A DNA stretch of 64,000 bases from Massilia sp. CFBP 13721 (GTDB lineage Bacteria; Pseudomonadota; Gammaproteobacteria; Burkholderiales; Burkholderiaceae_D), in assembly GCF_014842025.1 (NCBI RefSeq), contig NZ_JACYUY010000024.1, forward strand, positions 33,606 to 97,605, read 5' to 3'. Shown piece by piece: positions 25,108 through 33,833 of this stretch (within the stretch, counting starts at the first letter, position 1; each line of letters starts with the position of its first letter). The translations under genes were made by a program, and so were the position numbers. The notes under the pieces are model-generated. The model saw nothing but the letters and a program-made list of their open reading frames with translations. It did not search any database and was not told where the DNA came from.

Positions 25108-25743
25108 ATGCTCATCATCACCATCAAACAAGGCAAGGAAAAATCCATCCTCGCCGGCGACCCCTGGATCTACCTCTCCGCCATCGACAAAGTCGACGGC
25201 AAACCGCAGGAGCGCAGCAAGCCCGGCGCCACCGCCATCGTGCAATCCTCCTCGCGCCAGTTCCTGGCGCGCGCCGCCTACAACGCCAAATCGCAAATCG
25301 CCGCGCGCGTCTGGACCCTGCGCGAAGACGAGCCGATCGACCACGCGCTGATCAAGCGCCGCGTGCAGGCGGCCCTGCAGCGCCGTACCGGGCCATGGGT
25401 TACCGCCGATCCGCAAGCGCTGTTCCAGCTGGTCGATGGCGAAAAGGATGGCTTGCCCGGCCTGCTGGTGCACAGCTATGGCGGCGCCGATGGCTACCTG
25501 GTCTGCCAGTTCAACGCCGCCGGCGTCGACCTGTGGAAGGTGGCCGTGGTGCAGGCGCTCATCAAGGAAACCGGCTGTCCCAATGTGTTCGAGCGCAGCG
25601 ACGAGTTGCTGCGCAAGGGCGAGGGGCTGCCGGACATCTGGCGTGCGCTGGCGGGCAATGAGCCGCCGCAGAAGCTGATGGTGCGCGAGGGTGGACGGCT
25701 GGCGCCGATGGATATCCGCACCGGGTTTGTCTACCCGCGCTGA
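25108..25743 (+). pseudogene. rlmI: Truncated RlmI-type 23S rRNA methyltransferase
   Basis: 211 residues covering only the first half of an RlmI-type protein (normally about 395 residues). The PUA-like N-terminus (ITIKQGKEKSILAGDPWIYLSAI) and the central domain (FQLVDGEKDGLPGLLVHSYG) are well kept. The frame ends MDIRTGFVYPR and then a stop, at the point where family members begin the SAM-binding Rossmann domain with a (H)KTGFY.DQR segment. The three forward frames after it do not encode the missing domain. It looks like an internal deletion that fused DIRTG to the last few codons. The product would not be a methyltransferase, though an RNA-binding remnant cannot be excluded. Confidence 0.7.
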
Positions 25744-25752
25744 ATTTCTTCT

Positions 25753-27477
25753 CTAATCGGCCGTCACCCGCTCGCCGAGGCTAGCCGGCTCCCACGGCCG
25801 CAAACCCTGGTCCTTGGCCAAACGGATGCGGTGCAGCTTCATCGCATCGATGATGTCGGCCGTCCTCGGACTGCTCGCCAGTACCGGCAAGGTCTGGCTG
25901 GCTTCGAGGAAGAACTGGCGTCCCTGTTCCTCGCCCTGGCCCAGCCAGGCATCCGCCCACCAGTCGACGATGCGCTCGCTGGCGCGCGCCAGTCCGGCTT
26001 GCGTCACCAGCCGGTTCGATTTCTGGATGTTGATGCGCCGCGCCGCCGGCATCAGGTTCCACGCATCGCCACAGGGCCATGCCGCATACGGGAAGCAGTG
26101 GTCGACGTCGTAGTCATCCTTCAGGCGCGCACCCGACCAGACGCAGTACACGGGTTTGCCGGCGGCGCGGATGCGCTCGACCGCGGTTCGTGCAAGACGC
26201 GTGTCGCGCACCGGATCGGCCCAGGCAAGCAGCGTGTGCGCGAGCGCCCGTACGTCAGGGCGCGATCGGCCGGCGTAGTTCTCCATCAGCCTGACCCATT
26301 CCGATACGAGCACGGGCTCGACCCAGACGTTGTAATGGCTGAGCGCCTGCCAGAGTTCGAGGGGAACGCGGAAGTCGCCCAGGCTCCACAGGAACGGCGC
26401 GTCGATCAGGAGCCGCTCCGGCGCCGACAGCTGGCGACGCCGGGACACCGTGAAGATCGGCTTGTCGCTGGCCGGCCAGCGCAGGTATTTGGCCGGCATG
26501 TCGCGGATCAGCTGCGCGATTTGGGACAGGCTGCGGTGCAAATGTTTCGCCGTCTGTCCGCCGAATACCGCGCCGATGCGCAGTTCCACCGGCGCCAGCG
26601 GCTGCAGGGCATTGAAGCTGTCGGTCACGAAACCGGGTCCGGTGCCGAGGCGCGACGCCGGCATTTGCGGCAGGCCGTGTTCGATCAGCGGCTTGACCAT
26701 CCGCATCCAGAACAGCGCTACCAGGCCGAGCGGAACGACGACCGCGTCCGCTTCGTAGCGCGCCAGTCCGGCCGCCGTATCGGCAATGCGGGCCAGCACG
26801 CGCAACAGGGCGACCTTGTAGGTCGACGATTTTTCGTCGACCAGGATCAGGTGGCGCAGCAGGGGCAGGGCGCCCAGGCCGTCGTCGGGCAGGCCCAGCA
26901 CGACGTTGGTCCACGCCACCTCGCTGCGCCCGAGCTTGTCCGGGCTGTCGGTGGTGCGCACCACGCGCAATCCGAATTGCAGGGCGAGGCTCGACAGCTC
27001 CTGCGGCGACACCGCATGCATCGCCCGCTCGCTGTCGGGCGCGCCGAGGCGCAGGCTGATCGCAATGCGTCCCCTGGGCGCCAGCAGCGTGGCCAGTTTG
27101 CGCAGCGCGCGCTGGCGCGTTGCCGGTGGAACGTGCATCCATACCGCCGACAGCAGGATCAGGTCGAAGTGCAGGCCGAGGCGCCGTACGCGGGTCAGGT
27201 CGGGCAGGCTGTCCGAGAGCCAGTGGATCCTGTTTGACGCGTGCAAGCGGCGCGCCTGCGCCAGCATGGCGTCCGACGGCTCGACCGCAACGACCTCGTA
27301 GCCATGCGCGGCAAGCCAGGCGGCATCGCGGCCGGAACCGGCGCCAATGTCGAGCACGGTCGCGCCAGGGGGCGGCAACAGGTCGAGCAGCGAGGCGTGG
27401 ACGTCTTCGAAGGCGAGCGATTCGTACTGGTCGACGAGGCGCACTGCCTGCTGTTCGTAGTAAGGGATAAGCGCCAT
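25753..27477 (-). CDS. Class I SAM methyltransferase fused to an HNH-type nuclease domain
   Basis: 574 residues from ATG 27477; the frame runs further upstream but the extension is not protein-like. Residues about 1-190 are a class I methyltransferase: VLDIGAGSGRDAAWLA (motif I), VAVEPSDAML (motif II), FDLILLSAVWMHV (motif IV). There is no DPPY/NPPY, so a nucleic-acid amino-methyltransferase is not indicated. The middle (about 215-430) contains STYKVALLRVLARIAD, the kind of helix seen in HNH restriction-like proteins. The end holds CVWSGARLKDDYDVDHCFPYAAW then AWNLMPAARRINIQKSNRL, an HNH pattern with D-H, N and N-x5-N. It sits alone beside the broken rlmI. Defence or RNA/DNA processing are guesses. 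Confidence 0.82.
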   Translation of the reverse strand: MALIPYYEQQAVRLVDQYESLAFEDVHASLLDLLPPPGATVLDIGAGSGRDAAWLAAHGYEVVAVEPSDAMLAQARRLHASNRIHWLSDSLPDLTRVRRLGLHFDLILLSAVWMHVPPATRQRALRKLATLLAPRGRIAISLRLGAPDSERAMHAVSPQELSSLALQFGLRVVRTTDSPDKLGRSEVAWTNVVLGLPDDGLGALPLLRHLILVDEKSSTYKVALLRVLARIADTAAGLARYEADAVVVPLGLVALFWMRMVKPLIEHGLPQMPASRLGTGPGFVTDSFNALQPLAPVELRIGAVFGGQTAKHLHRSLSQIAQLIRDMPAKYLRWPASDKPIFTVSRRRQLSAPERLLIDAPFLWSLGDFRVPLELWQALSHYNVWVEPVLVSEWVRLMENYAGRSRPDVRALAHTLLAWADPVRDTRLARTAVERIRAAGKPVYCVWSGARLKDDYDVDHCFPYAAWPCGDAWNLMPAARRINIQKSNRLVTQAGLARASERIVDWWADAWLGQGEEQGRQFFLEASQTLPVLASSPRTADIIDAMKLHRIRLAKDQGLRPWEPASLGERVTAD

Positions 27478-27645
27478 GGGCGTTCGTTCATTGCGGTTGA
27501 GCTGGCATATTGTAATCCGGAACTGTTCAATATCTCGGCGTGCCCCAGGTCTGACCCTGCTATCGGTACGCTCGCGCACTAAACTTATTGGAAACATATT
27601 CCCTCGCGGATATGATGCTCGATTAATTTTGATCCATCGATCCGC

Positions 27646-29355
27646 ATGCAGAAACCGGTTCGCGCCCCCGCGGCGACCCAGCGCCCATTGCGCCTGGCGA
27701 CCATCACCATGCTCACGGTCAGCATCGCCGTCACCCTGACGGTCTTGCTACACCTGGCCCTGGTCAGCCATTTCGCGCACCAGCAGGCGCGCAAGGAAGC
27801 GCAGTTGCGCCTGCAGCAGTTGTCGTGGCAGATGCGCGATTCGCTCAACCGCGTCACCGGCAGCGCCGTCGTCACCGTCAAATTGCTGGCGCAACTGCCG
27901 CAGGTGCGCTCCTGGGACGATCCCGACGCCACCCGCAGCGTGCTGGAAGCCGTGCAGGGCGCGGTGGCCGATTACGCCTGGATCGGCGTGGCCGATGCCG
28001 ACGGCAAGGTGCGGGCGGCAACCGGGCGCATGATCGAAGGCGTGCAGGTCGATGGCCGTCCCTGGTTCCAGGCGGGGATGCGCGGCGTGCACGCGACCGA
28101 TTACCATCCGGCCCTATTGCTCGACAAGCTGTTGCCGAAGGCAGACGAACCATGGCGCTTCATCGACCTGTCGGCACCGCTGGTCGGGGCGGACGGCGCC
28201 ATGCGCGGCGTGGTCGGGGTGCACATGAGCTGGCAGTGGGTGCGCAACCGCGCGCGCCAGCTGCTCACGCCGGCCATGCGCGAATACGGCGCCGAGGTGC
28301 TGGTGGTGCGCGCCGACGGTACCGTCCTGCTGGGGCCGCCCGACTTGCTGGAGACGAAGTTCGACAGCGCGAGCCTGCGCCTGGCGCAGCGCGGCCAGAC
28401 CGGTTCGCTGCGCGAGCAGGGGCCGGACGGCGAGGCTTACCTGACCGGCTACAGCCAGACCGGCAGCGCCGGCGACCCGGCCACCCTGCAGTGGGCAGTG
28501 CTGGTGCGCCACAGCGAGGATGCTGCGCTGGCCCACGCGCGCGAACTGGAACAGCGGATGATCTGGCTGAGCGTACTGATGGCCGCCGTGCTGGCCGGTT
28601 GCGCGGCGTTGCTGGCGCGCCGCTTGACGCAGCCGATGGTGGCGCTCAGCGGGGCCATCGCGCAGGCGGTGGCCGCGATTCGTGCCGGCGGGCGCTCGGC
28701 CGACATCCCGGTGGTCGACGGTTTTCATGAAGCACAGGTGCTGTCGACCGCCATGCGCGAACTGGTGCGCAGCGAGGAGGCGCATCGCAGCGCGCTCGAG
28801 ACAATGAACCAGCAGCTGGAAAGCACCGTCGCCGCCCGTACCGCCGAACTGCAAGCCTTGCTGCTGCGCGACGCCCTGACCGGCTTGCCGAACCGGCGTG
28901 CCCTGATGCAGGCCTTGCCCGAAACCATGCGCCGCGCCGCGCGCATCGGTAAGCCCTGCGCCTTGCTGTTTCTCGACCTCGATGGCTTCAAGGGCGTGAA
29001 CGATACCCATGGACACGAGGAGGGCGACGAACTGCTGCGCCAGTTCGGCGCGCGCCTGCTGGCGGGCGTGCGCAAGACCGACCTGGCCGCACGCCTGGCC
29101 GGCGACGAATTCGTGGCGGTGCTGGAAGGGCTGAGCGACGTCCAGGATGCGAACGACAAGGCCGACAGCCTGCTCGCGGTACTGCGCGCGCCCTACCGGC
29201 TCAAGCGCGCCACGGTGACGATCGGCGCCAGCATCGGCGTGGCCCTGCACCTGCCGGGCGACGCGCACGATCTCGACGGCTGGCTGGCGCGCGCCGACGG
29301 CGCCATGTACACCGCCAAACGCGGCGGCAAGAACGGGGTGGCGTTGGCAAGCTGA
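27646..29355 (+). CDS. Membrane diguanylate cyclase with Cache sensor
   Basis: 569 residues. A first membrane helix (about 17-42) and a second (about 303-325) bracket a periplasmic double-Cache-like domain, which contains WIGVADADGKVRAATGRMIEG and GRPWFQAGMRG. A short linker helix leads to a C-terminal GGDEF domain (about 400-565), with LTGLPNRRAL, LFLDLDGFKGVNDTHGHEEGDELL and the signature AGDEF in place of GGDEF. Ala at the first position is tolerated in several active cyclases. The ligand is unknown. It is divergent from the methyltransferase-HNH gene across 168 bp. Confidence 0.92.
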   Translation: MQKPVRAPAATQRPLRLATITMLTVSIAVTLTVLLHLALVSHFAHQQARKEAQLRLQQLSWQMRDSLNRVTGSAVVTVKLLAQLPQVRSWDDPDATRSVLEAVQGAVADYAWIGVADADGKVRAATGRMIEGVQVDGRPWFQAGMRGVHATDYHPALLLDKLLPKADEPWRFIDLSAPLVGADGAMRGVVGVHMSWQWVRNRARQLLTPAMREYGAEVLVVRADGTVLLGPPDLLETKFDSASLRLAQRGQTGSLREQGPDGEAYLTGYSQTGSAGDPATLQWAVLVRHSEDAALAHARELEQRMIWLSVLMAAVLAGCAALLARRLTQPMVALSGAIAQAVAAIRAGGRSADIPVVDGFHEAQVLSTAMRELVRSEEAHRSALETMNQQLESTVAARTAELQALLLRDALTGLPNRRALMQALPETMRRAARIGKPCALLFLDLDGFKGVNDTHGHEEGDELLRQFGARLLAGVRKTDLAARLAGDEFVAVLEGLSDVQDANDKADSLLAVLRAPYRLKRATVTIGASIGVALHLPGDAHDLDGWLARADGAMYTAKRGGKNGVALAS

Positions 29356-29496
29356 GGTATCACTTCGGAAGCGTTGCTTTTCAGAAGTCAGAATGTACCT
29401 ACACAAAGACGAGCCGAACTGGTCAGCCGTATGTGTGACATTCGACAGATGAACTCGCTTGAGAGGGGTAATGTAGAGGCGTAGGAGGATACGCCG

Positions 29497-30612
29497 ATGC
29501 GCAAGTTCGTCACGTTTGCAGTGCTGGGAGGAAGTGCCGCGTTTGCCTGCGCACAGGGTGGCGCGCAGGGAAGCGTGCAGGGAAGCGTCATCACGCATGG
29601 CCTGAGTGCGTTCAGTGTCGTCGATCCCGGTGCGGGTCAGCGCGCTTGCGCCGGCAGCTGCGCGACCGGATTGGGCGGAGCAGGGCCGGAATCGCGCACC
29701 GAGGTCCAGCGGCACGCACAAGCCGGCAACACCGAAGCCATCTTTGCCGCCGAGAGCGGCGTGCGTGTCGAGACCGGGCGCGGCGACCGGCACGAGCGCC
29801 TGCATGAGCGTCTGTATGGGCGCCAGGCATTCGTCGGCCTGGCCGGTGAATTCGGCGCCCTCACCATCGGGCGCCAGTACAACCTGCAATACCTGGCGCT
29901 GACCGACGTCGGCGACCCGTTCAAGGGTGGCATGGCCGGCAATGCGGGCAACCTGATCGGCGGCGGGCGGCGCGCCGACAACAGCGTCCAGTACTACGGG
30001 CCGCTGCGGCGCGGCATCTCGGCCGGCGCTTCGTACGCATTCAAGGACCAGGTCGATACCTCGCCCGCCGGACGGGCCTGGGGCATGACGGTCGGCCTCG
30101 AGGCTGGAGCGCTGACGGTACGCGCGGCGCACCAGAACCTGAACGCCGTGCGCGTCCAGCTCAACAGCAAAACCAGCAACGACACCGTGGCGCGCAACTC
30201 GATCCTGGCGGCCAACCTGCGCCTTGGCTGGGGCACGGCCTACGCCGCCTACAGCATGAGCCGGGGCTGGGCCGCGTCGCCGCTGTTCAATCCCGACAAT
30301 CCGTATGGCGCCGGCCTGGCGCGCACGCCGTCGAGCAGCAGCCGCGATGGCCTGTTCGGGCTGGCGATGCCGCTGGGGCAGGGCACGACCCTGCTCGCTT
30401 CCTACATCACCAAGGACGACCGCGACCTGGCCAACCAGGACGCCACCCAGGTCGCCTTTGGCGCCAGCCATGCGGTGTCGCGCCGCACCGATTTCTATGC
30501 GGCCTACTCGCGCATCGAGAATCGCAACGGCGCCGCCTATACGGTCGGCAATGGCGGCGCGCGCGGCAATGGCAATTCAGCCCTCAACCTCGGCATGCGT
30601 CACGCTTTTTGA
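29497..30612 (+). CDS. Gram-negative porin
   Basis: 371 residues. MRKFVTFAVLGGSAAFACAQ is a signal peptide. The mature protein is a betaproteobacterial trimeric-porin barrel: RQAFVGLAGEFGALTIGRQYN, NSVQYYGP, GASYAFKDQ, alternating beta strands throughout, and a C-terminal phenylalanine (NLGMRHAF) needed for outer-membrane insertion by BAM. Strand count would be near 16. AGGAGGA upstream fixes the ATG. A repeated stretch (GGAQGSVQGSV) after the signal peptide is unusual. The two cysteines in the early loop (RACAGSCATG) are also uncommon for porins. Confidence 0.9.
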   Translation: MRKFVTFAVLGGSAAFACAQGGAQGSVQGSVITHGLSAFSVVDPGAGQRACAGSCATGLGGAGPESRTEVQRHAQAGNTEAIFAAESGVRVETGRGDRHERLHERLYGRQAFVGLAGEFGALTIGRQYNLQYLALTDVGDPFKGGMAGNAGNLIGGGRRADNSVQYYGPLRRGISAGASYAFKDQVDTSPAGRAWGMTVGLEAGALTVRAAHQNLNAVRVQLNSKTSNDTVARNSILAANLRLGWGTAYAAYSMSRGWAASPLFNPDNPYGAGLARTPSSSSRDGLFGLAMPLGQGTTLLASYITKDDRDLANQDATQVAFGASHAVSRRTDFYAAYSRIENRNGAAYTVGNGGARGNGNSALNLGMRHAF

Positions 30613-30700
30613 TGCGGCCTGCGCTGCGACGTGCACGGGCAAATGCCTGTAGCCTGACACTATCTTTCAATCATTCGACAACCATTTTCACGGAGGCATT

Positions 30701-31138
30701 ATGACTGGTACTAGTACCCTCGACCCGGACAACTTCCCGGAAAGCCCGGACCGCAGCCTTGGCAAGGGCCACGGCATCGACGCGCTGGGACCGAGCGACA
30801 TTTCCGACACTGGCAGCGATGTCGTCGGCGGCCCCGGTTTCGCGACCAACCTCGATGACGACCAGGTGCTGCACCTGGACGAAGGCACGACCTCCGACCT
30901 GGAGTCGAGCCACGCCGGCGACACGGCCGGCCCCGACGTCGGCGACGCCAATTTCTCGGGCGACAGCGACATGGGCGGCACCGGCGAGCGCGCCGCCGCC
31001 GGCCGCGACACGGTCGTCAAAGATGGCGCCGACATCGACACCGACCATATCGAATCGATTCCCGATTTGCCGCTGACAGAAGACGATACCGATTTCCTGG
31101 CGAGCGGGCCGCCGATCGATCCTGACGACGGGAAGTAA
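30701..31138 (+). CDS. Highly acidic protein, function unknown
   Basis: 145 residues, very rich in Asp, Gly and Ser with few hydrophobics. No signal peptide, cysteine or membrane segment is visible. Recurring phrases such as DPDNFPESPDRSLGKGHG, LGPSDISDTGSDVVGGPG and IDTDHIESIPDLPLTEDDTDF suggest an intrinsically disordered or desiccation/stress-type protein. GGAGG lies 6 bp before ATG. It follows the porin by 88 bp and is closed by a bidirectional terminator. I do not recognise the family. Confidence 0.75.
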   Translation: MTGTSTLDPDNFPESPDRSLGKGHGIDALGPSDISDTGSDVVGGPGFATNLDDDQVLHLDEGTTSDLESSHAGDTAGPDVGDANFSGDSDMGGTGERAAAGRDTVVKDGADIDTDHIESIPDLPLTEDDTDFLASGPPIDPDDGK

Positions 31139-31141
31139 GTG

Positions 31142-31169
31142 GCAGCGTGGGCAGGTGTGCCCGCGCTGC
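31142..31169. repeat. Short hairpin of the GTGGGC type
   Basis: GCAGCGTGGGC and GCCCGCGCTGC face each other around a 6-nt loop just after the acidic-protein gene. It is probably a compact relative of the GTAGGGTGGGC family. Confidence 0.55.
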
Positions 31170-31176
31170 GATAAAC

Positions 31177-31206
31177 AAAAAGGCGCGCGATCTTGCGCGC
31201 CTTTTT
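31177..31206. terminator. Bidirectional intrinsic terminator
   Basis: AAAAAGGCGCGC (31177-31188) pairs with GCGCGCCTTTTT (31195-31206) around GATCTT. It serves the acidic-protein gene on the forward strand and the SDR gene on the reverse strand. Confidence 0.92.
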
Positions 31207-31231
31207 GACGTCCAGTCCAAACTTTCGCAAG

Positions 31232-32251
31232 TTACCGTGGCTGCGTCAGTTTCCACGCCGCGAACAGGGCGCCACCGCCCAGCAGCGCGGTCAGCAGCGG
31301 TTTCTTGTTCAGGCTGAGCGTGGTGTAGGCCGAGGTTTCCTTGACGCTGCGTTCGGTCATGCCCTGGCGCTCGCGCAGGGTATGGCTCGGATCCGGCGCA
31401 TGCAGGGCATCGGGGCGGCCCGGCATCTTGTCGAACTTCGATTTTTGCTGGCTGAACAGGGTCGCGCGCGAGTAGCGGTCCATCAGGCGCGGCATGTGCG
31501 CATGGCCGGCGGAAACGAATTTCGAGGCGCCACCGACGAATACTTCGCGTTTCGGATGGGTCGCGCAATGCAGGATGGCCTTGGCCACGATCTCGGGTGC
31601 ATACACGGGCGGCGGCAGCACCGCTTCCTTGTCCATGTAGTTCTTGGCGTGCACGGCGAACAGGGTATCGATCGCGGCAGGCTTGATCAGGCTGACCGAA
31701 ATCGGCGCCTCTTCCTTCTGCAGCTCCATGCGCAGCGATTCGGTGAAGGCTTTCACCGCATGTTTCGAGGCCGAGTACATGCCTTGCAGCGGCACGGGCA
31801 CATCCGACACTTCGCTGCCGACGTTGATGAGGGTACCGCCACCGCGCTGCTTCATGCGCCTGACCGCTTCCAGCGAGCCGTTCACGACGCCCCAGAAATT
31901 GGTCTGGAACAGGCGCTGGTGGTCTTCGAGCGCGATGTCTTCCAGGCGCCCGAAGGTACCGACGCCGGCATTGTTGACCCAGGTATCGATGCGGCCATAG
32001 CGGTCGATCGCGGTCTGGCCGATGCGCTCGACGTCGGCGACGTTGCCGACGTCGGCGGCGACGGTCGCCACCTGGCAGCCCTGGCGCCGCAGTTCGCTGG
32101 CAAGCTGGTCGAGCGCCTCGCCGTTGCGCGCTGCAAGGACGAGCTTGGCACCCTGTTCGGCGGCGATGCGGGCGGTGGTCAGGCCGATGCCGCTGCTGGC
32201 GCCGGTAATGACGATCACCTGTTCATTGATGTTGCGAAGTTTTGCTGACAT
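31232..32251 (-). CDS. Short-chain dehydrogenase/reductase with C-terminal membrane anchor
   Basis: 339 residues from ATG 32251, with AAAGGAAG upstream. It is a classical SDR: VIVITGASSGIGLTTARIA (TGxxxGIG cofactor loop), NNAGVG, and the catalytic Ser...Tyr-x3-Lys (INVGSEVSD...GMYSASKHA). The C-terminus, unusual for the family, carries a tail with a hydrophobic segment, KPLLTALLGGGALFAAWKL, that may tether it to the membrane. The substrate is unknown. It is separated from the sulfate-binding gene by about 125 bp and probably has its own promoter. Confidence 0.9.
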   Translation of the reverse strand: MSAKLRNINEQVIVITGASSGIGLTTARIAAEQGAKLVLAARNGEALDQLASELRRQGCQVATVAADVGNVADVERIGQTAIDRYGRIDTWVNNAGVGTFGRLEDIALEDHQRLFQTNFWGVVNGSLEAVRRMKQRGGGTLINVGSEVSDVPVPLQGMYSASKHAVKAFTESLRMELQKEEAPISVSLIKPAAIDTLFAVHAKNYMDKEAVLPPPVYAPEIVAKAILHCATHPKREVFVGGASKFVSAGHAHMPRLMDRYSRATLFSQQKSKFDKMPGRPDALHAPDPSHTLRERQGMTERSVKETSAYTTLSLNKKPLLTALLGGGALFAAWKLTQPR

Positions 32252-32377
32252 GAGTGCTTCCTTTCCACGGGTTGGTACGGGAAGGACTGCTTGCCCTGAC
32301 GCATTGGTACGCATGCAGGGCATGCAGGCCGCGACTTATCAATTCAACACAGTCGTGGCCATCTCATGGATTTCAAG

Positions 32378-33385
32378 TCATTTTTTGCCGGGTTGATAAA
32401 CCTGGTCGAACACACCGCCATCGGCAAAGTGGGCTTTCTGGGCGTTGGTCCAGTTGCCGGCAACCTGGTCGAGCGTGAACAACTTGATGTTCGGGAACTG
32501 GGTAGCGTACTTGCGCGAAAACTTCTCGACCGATGGGCGATAGTAGTTCTTGGCGATGATGTCCTGGCCTTCGTCGCTGTACAGGTATTCCAGGTAAGCC
32601 TGGGCGACCGGACGGGTGCCGCGCTTGTCGGCGACCTTGTCGACCACGGCCACCGGCGGCTCGGCCAGGATGCTGACCGATGGGGCCACGATCTCGAACT
32701 TGCCCGGACCGAGTTCGCGCAGGGCCAGCAGGGCCTCGTTTTCCCAGGCCAGCAGCACGTCGCCGATGCCGCGTTCGACGAAGGTGGTGGTGGCGCCGCG
32801 CGCGCCCGAGTCGAGCACCGGCACGTTCTTGTACAGCTTGTTGATGAAGTCGCGTGCCGAGGCTTCGTTGCCGCCCGGCTGGCGCAGCGCATAGCCCCAG
32901 GCCGCAAGGTGGTTCCAGCGCGCGCCGCCCGAGGTCTTCGGGTTCGGGGTGATGACGGACACGCCCGGCTTCACCAGGTCGCCCCAGTCCTTGATGCCTT
33001 TTGGATTGCCTTTGCGCACCAGAAACACGATGGTCGAGGTGTAAGGGGCGCTGCGGTTCTTCAGACGGTCTTGCCAGTTGTGCGCGATAAGGCCGCGTTC
33101 ACTGATAGCATCGATGTCATACGCCAACGCCAGGGTGACGACGTCGGCCGAGAGGCCGTCGATCACCGCGCGCGCCTGCTTGCCCGAGCCGCCATGCGAC
33201 TGGCGCACGGTGACGTTGTCGCCGGTCTTGGCTTTCCAGTGCTTGGCAAACGCCGCGTCGAAGTCCTGGTACAGCTCGCGCGTCGGGTCGTAGGACACGT
33301 TGAGCAGGGTCACGTCAGCCGCAAACGCAGCGGACTGGGAAAGCAGTGCAACGGCAAGCAGCGAGGAAGCGATTTTTTTGAACAT
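32378..33385 (-). CDS. Sulfate/thiosulfate ABC transporter substrate-binding protein
   Basis: 335 residues. MFKKIASSLLAVALLSQSAAFA is a cleavable signal peptide. Mature-protein marks of the Sbp/CysP family are TLLNVSYDPTRELYQDFDAAF, TVRQSHGGSGKQARAVIDGL, DVVTLALAYDID, and NPKTSGGARWNHLAAWGYA, where the SGGARW motif contacts the sulfate. The cysTWA permease and ATPase genes are not adjacent, so it would share a transporter encoded elsewhere. It may be a second, sulfur-limitation-induced paralogue. Confidence 0.93.
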   Translation of the reverse strand: MFKKIASSLLAVALLSQSAAFAADVTLLNVSYDPTRELYQDFDAAFAKHWKAKTGDNVTVRQSHGGSGKQARAVIDGLSADVVTLALAYDIDAISERGLIAHNWQDRLKNRSAPYTSTIVFLVRKGNPKGIKDWGDLVKPGVSVITPNPKTSGGARWNHLAAWGYALRQPGGNEASARDFINKLYKNVPVLDSGARGATTTFVERGIGDVLLAWENEALLALRELGPGKFEIVAPSVSILAEPPVAVVDKVADKRGTRPVAQAYLEYLYSDEGQDIIAKNYYRPSVEKFSRKYATQFPNIKLFTLDQVAGNWTNAQKAHFADGGVFDQVYQPGKK

Positions 33386-33530
33386 ACGTTTCTTTCAGAT
33401 GAGTTGAGACACGGTTACCGCTAGGGTAGGTCTGCACGCATTGGAAGAAAACGAATGATTTCAGCTATGGTTATGCGAATTTCAGTGTTGGCACATTGGC
33501 AGCGTGAACGGACAATGTGCCGGTACGCGC

Positions 33531-33743
33531 TTATCGCGATTTCGACAGGATCAGCAGCCAGCGGCCGAACAGCAGCACTTCGACATGGCCGGGTTCGACG
33601 CCGGTATCGCATTCCATGATCGGGTTGATCGGGTAGAAGCGTTTGCGGAAGTCGCGGGTAAGCAGGATTTCACGTTGTCCGATGCGCATAAGAAAAGGTG
33701 CAGGAGCGTATTCCAGGCCGAAAGAGTTGTTCAGAGTGGTCAT
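33531..33743 (-). CDS. Small protein behind tandem SOS boxes, function unknown
   Basis: 70 residues from ATG 33743, with AAAGGAAA at a good distance. The frame opens further upstream, but the LexA-box promoter lies there. The sequence (NNSFGLEYAPAPFLMRIGQREILLTRDFRKRFYPINPI, then VEPGHVEVLLFGRWLLILSK) has short hydrophobic strands and a basic centre and looks like a compact folded protein. No signal peptide. Two consensus LexA operators lie 56-90 bp upstream, so DNA-damage induction is predicted. I do not recognise the family; an SOS accessory or division-inhibitor role is only a guess. Confidence 0.7.
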   Translation of the reverse strand: MTTLNNSFGLEYAPAPFLMRIGQREILLTRDFRKRFYPINPIMECDTGVEPGHVEVLLFGRWLLILSKSR

Positions 33744-33798
33744 TGACGTTTCCTTTGTTTGAATTATGTTGGTCAGTGAAAACAGAATAGCATAACCA

Positions 33799-33814
33799 CT
33801 GTATAAATCCACAG
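33799..33814. promoter_or_regulatory. LexA (SOS) box 1
   Basis: CTGTATAAATCCACAG matches CTGT-N8-ACAG exactly. It lies 56-71 bp before the small gene on the reverse strand, overlapping a possible reverse -10 (TATACA). Confidence 0.82.
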
Positions 33815-33817
33815 TTA

Positions 33818-33833
33818 CTGTACATAAGCACAG
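33818..33833. promoter_or_regulatory. LexA (SOS) box 2
   Basis: CTGTACATAAGCACAG, extended by flanking TA on both sides (TACTGT-N8-ACAGTA), very close to the beta/gammaproteobacterial consensus. Its centre is 19 bp from that of box 1. It lies 45 bp from the PAP2 start on the other side, so either gene could be affected. Confidence 0.85.
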
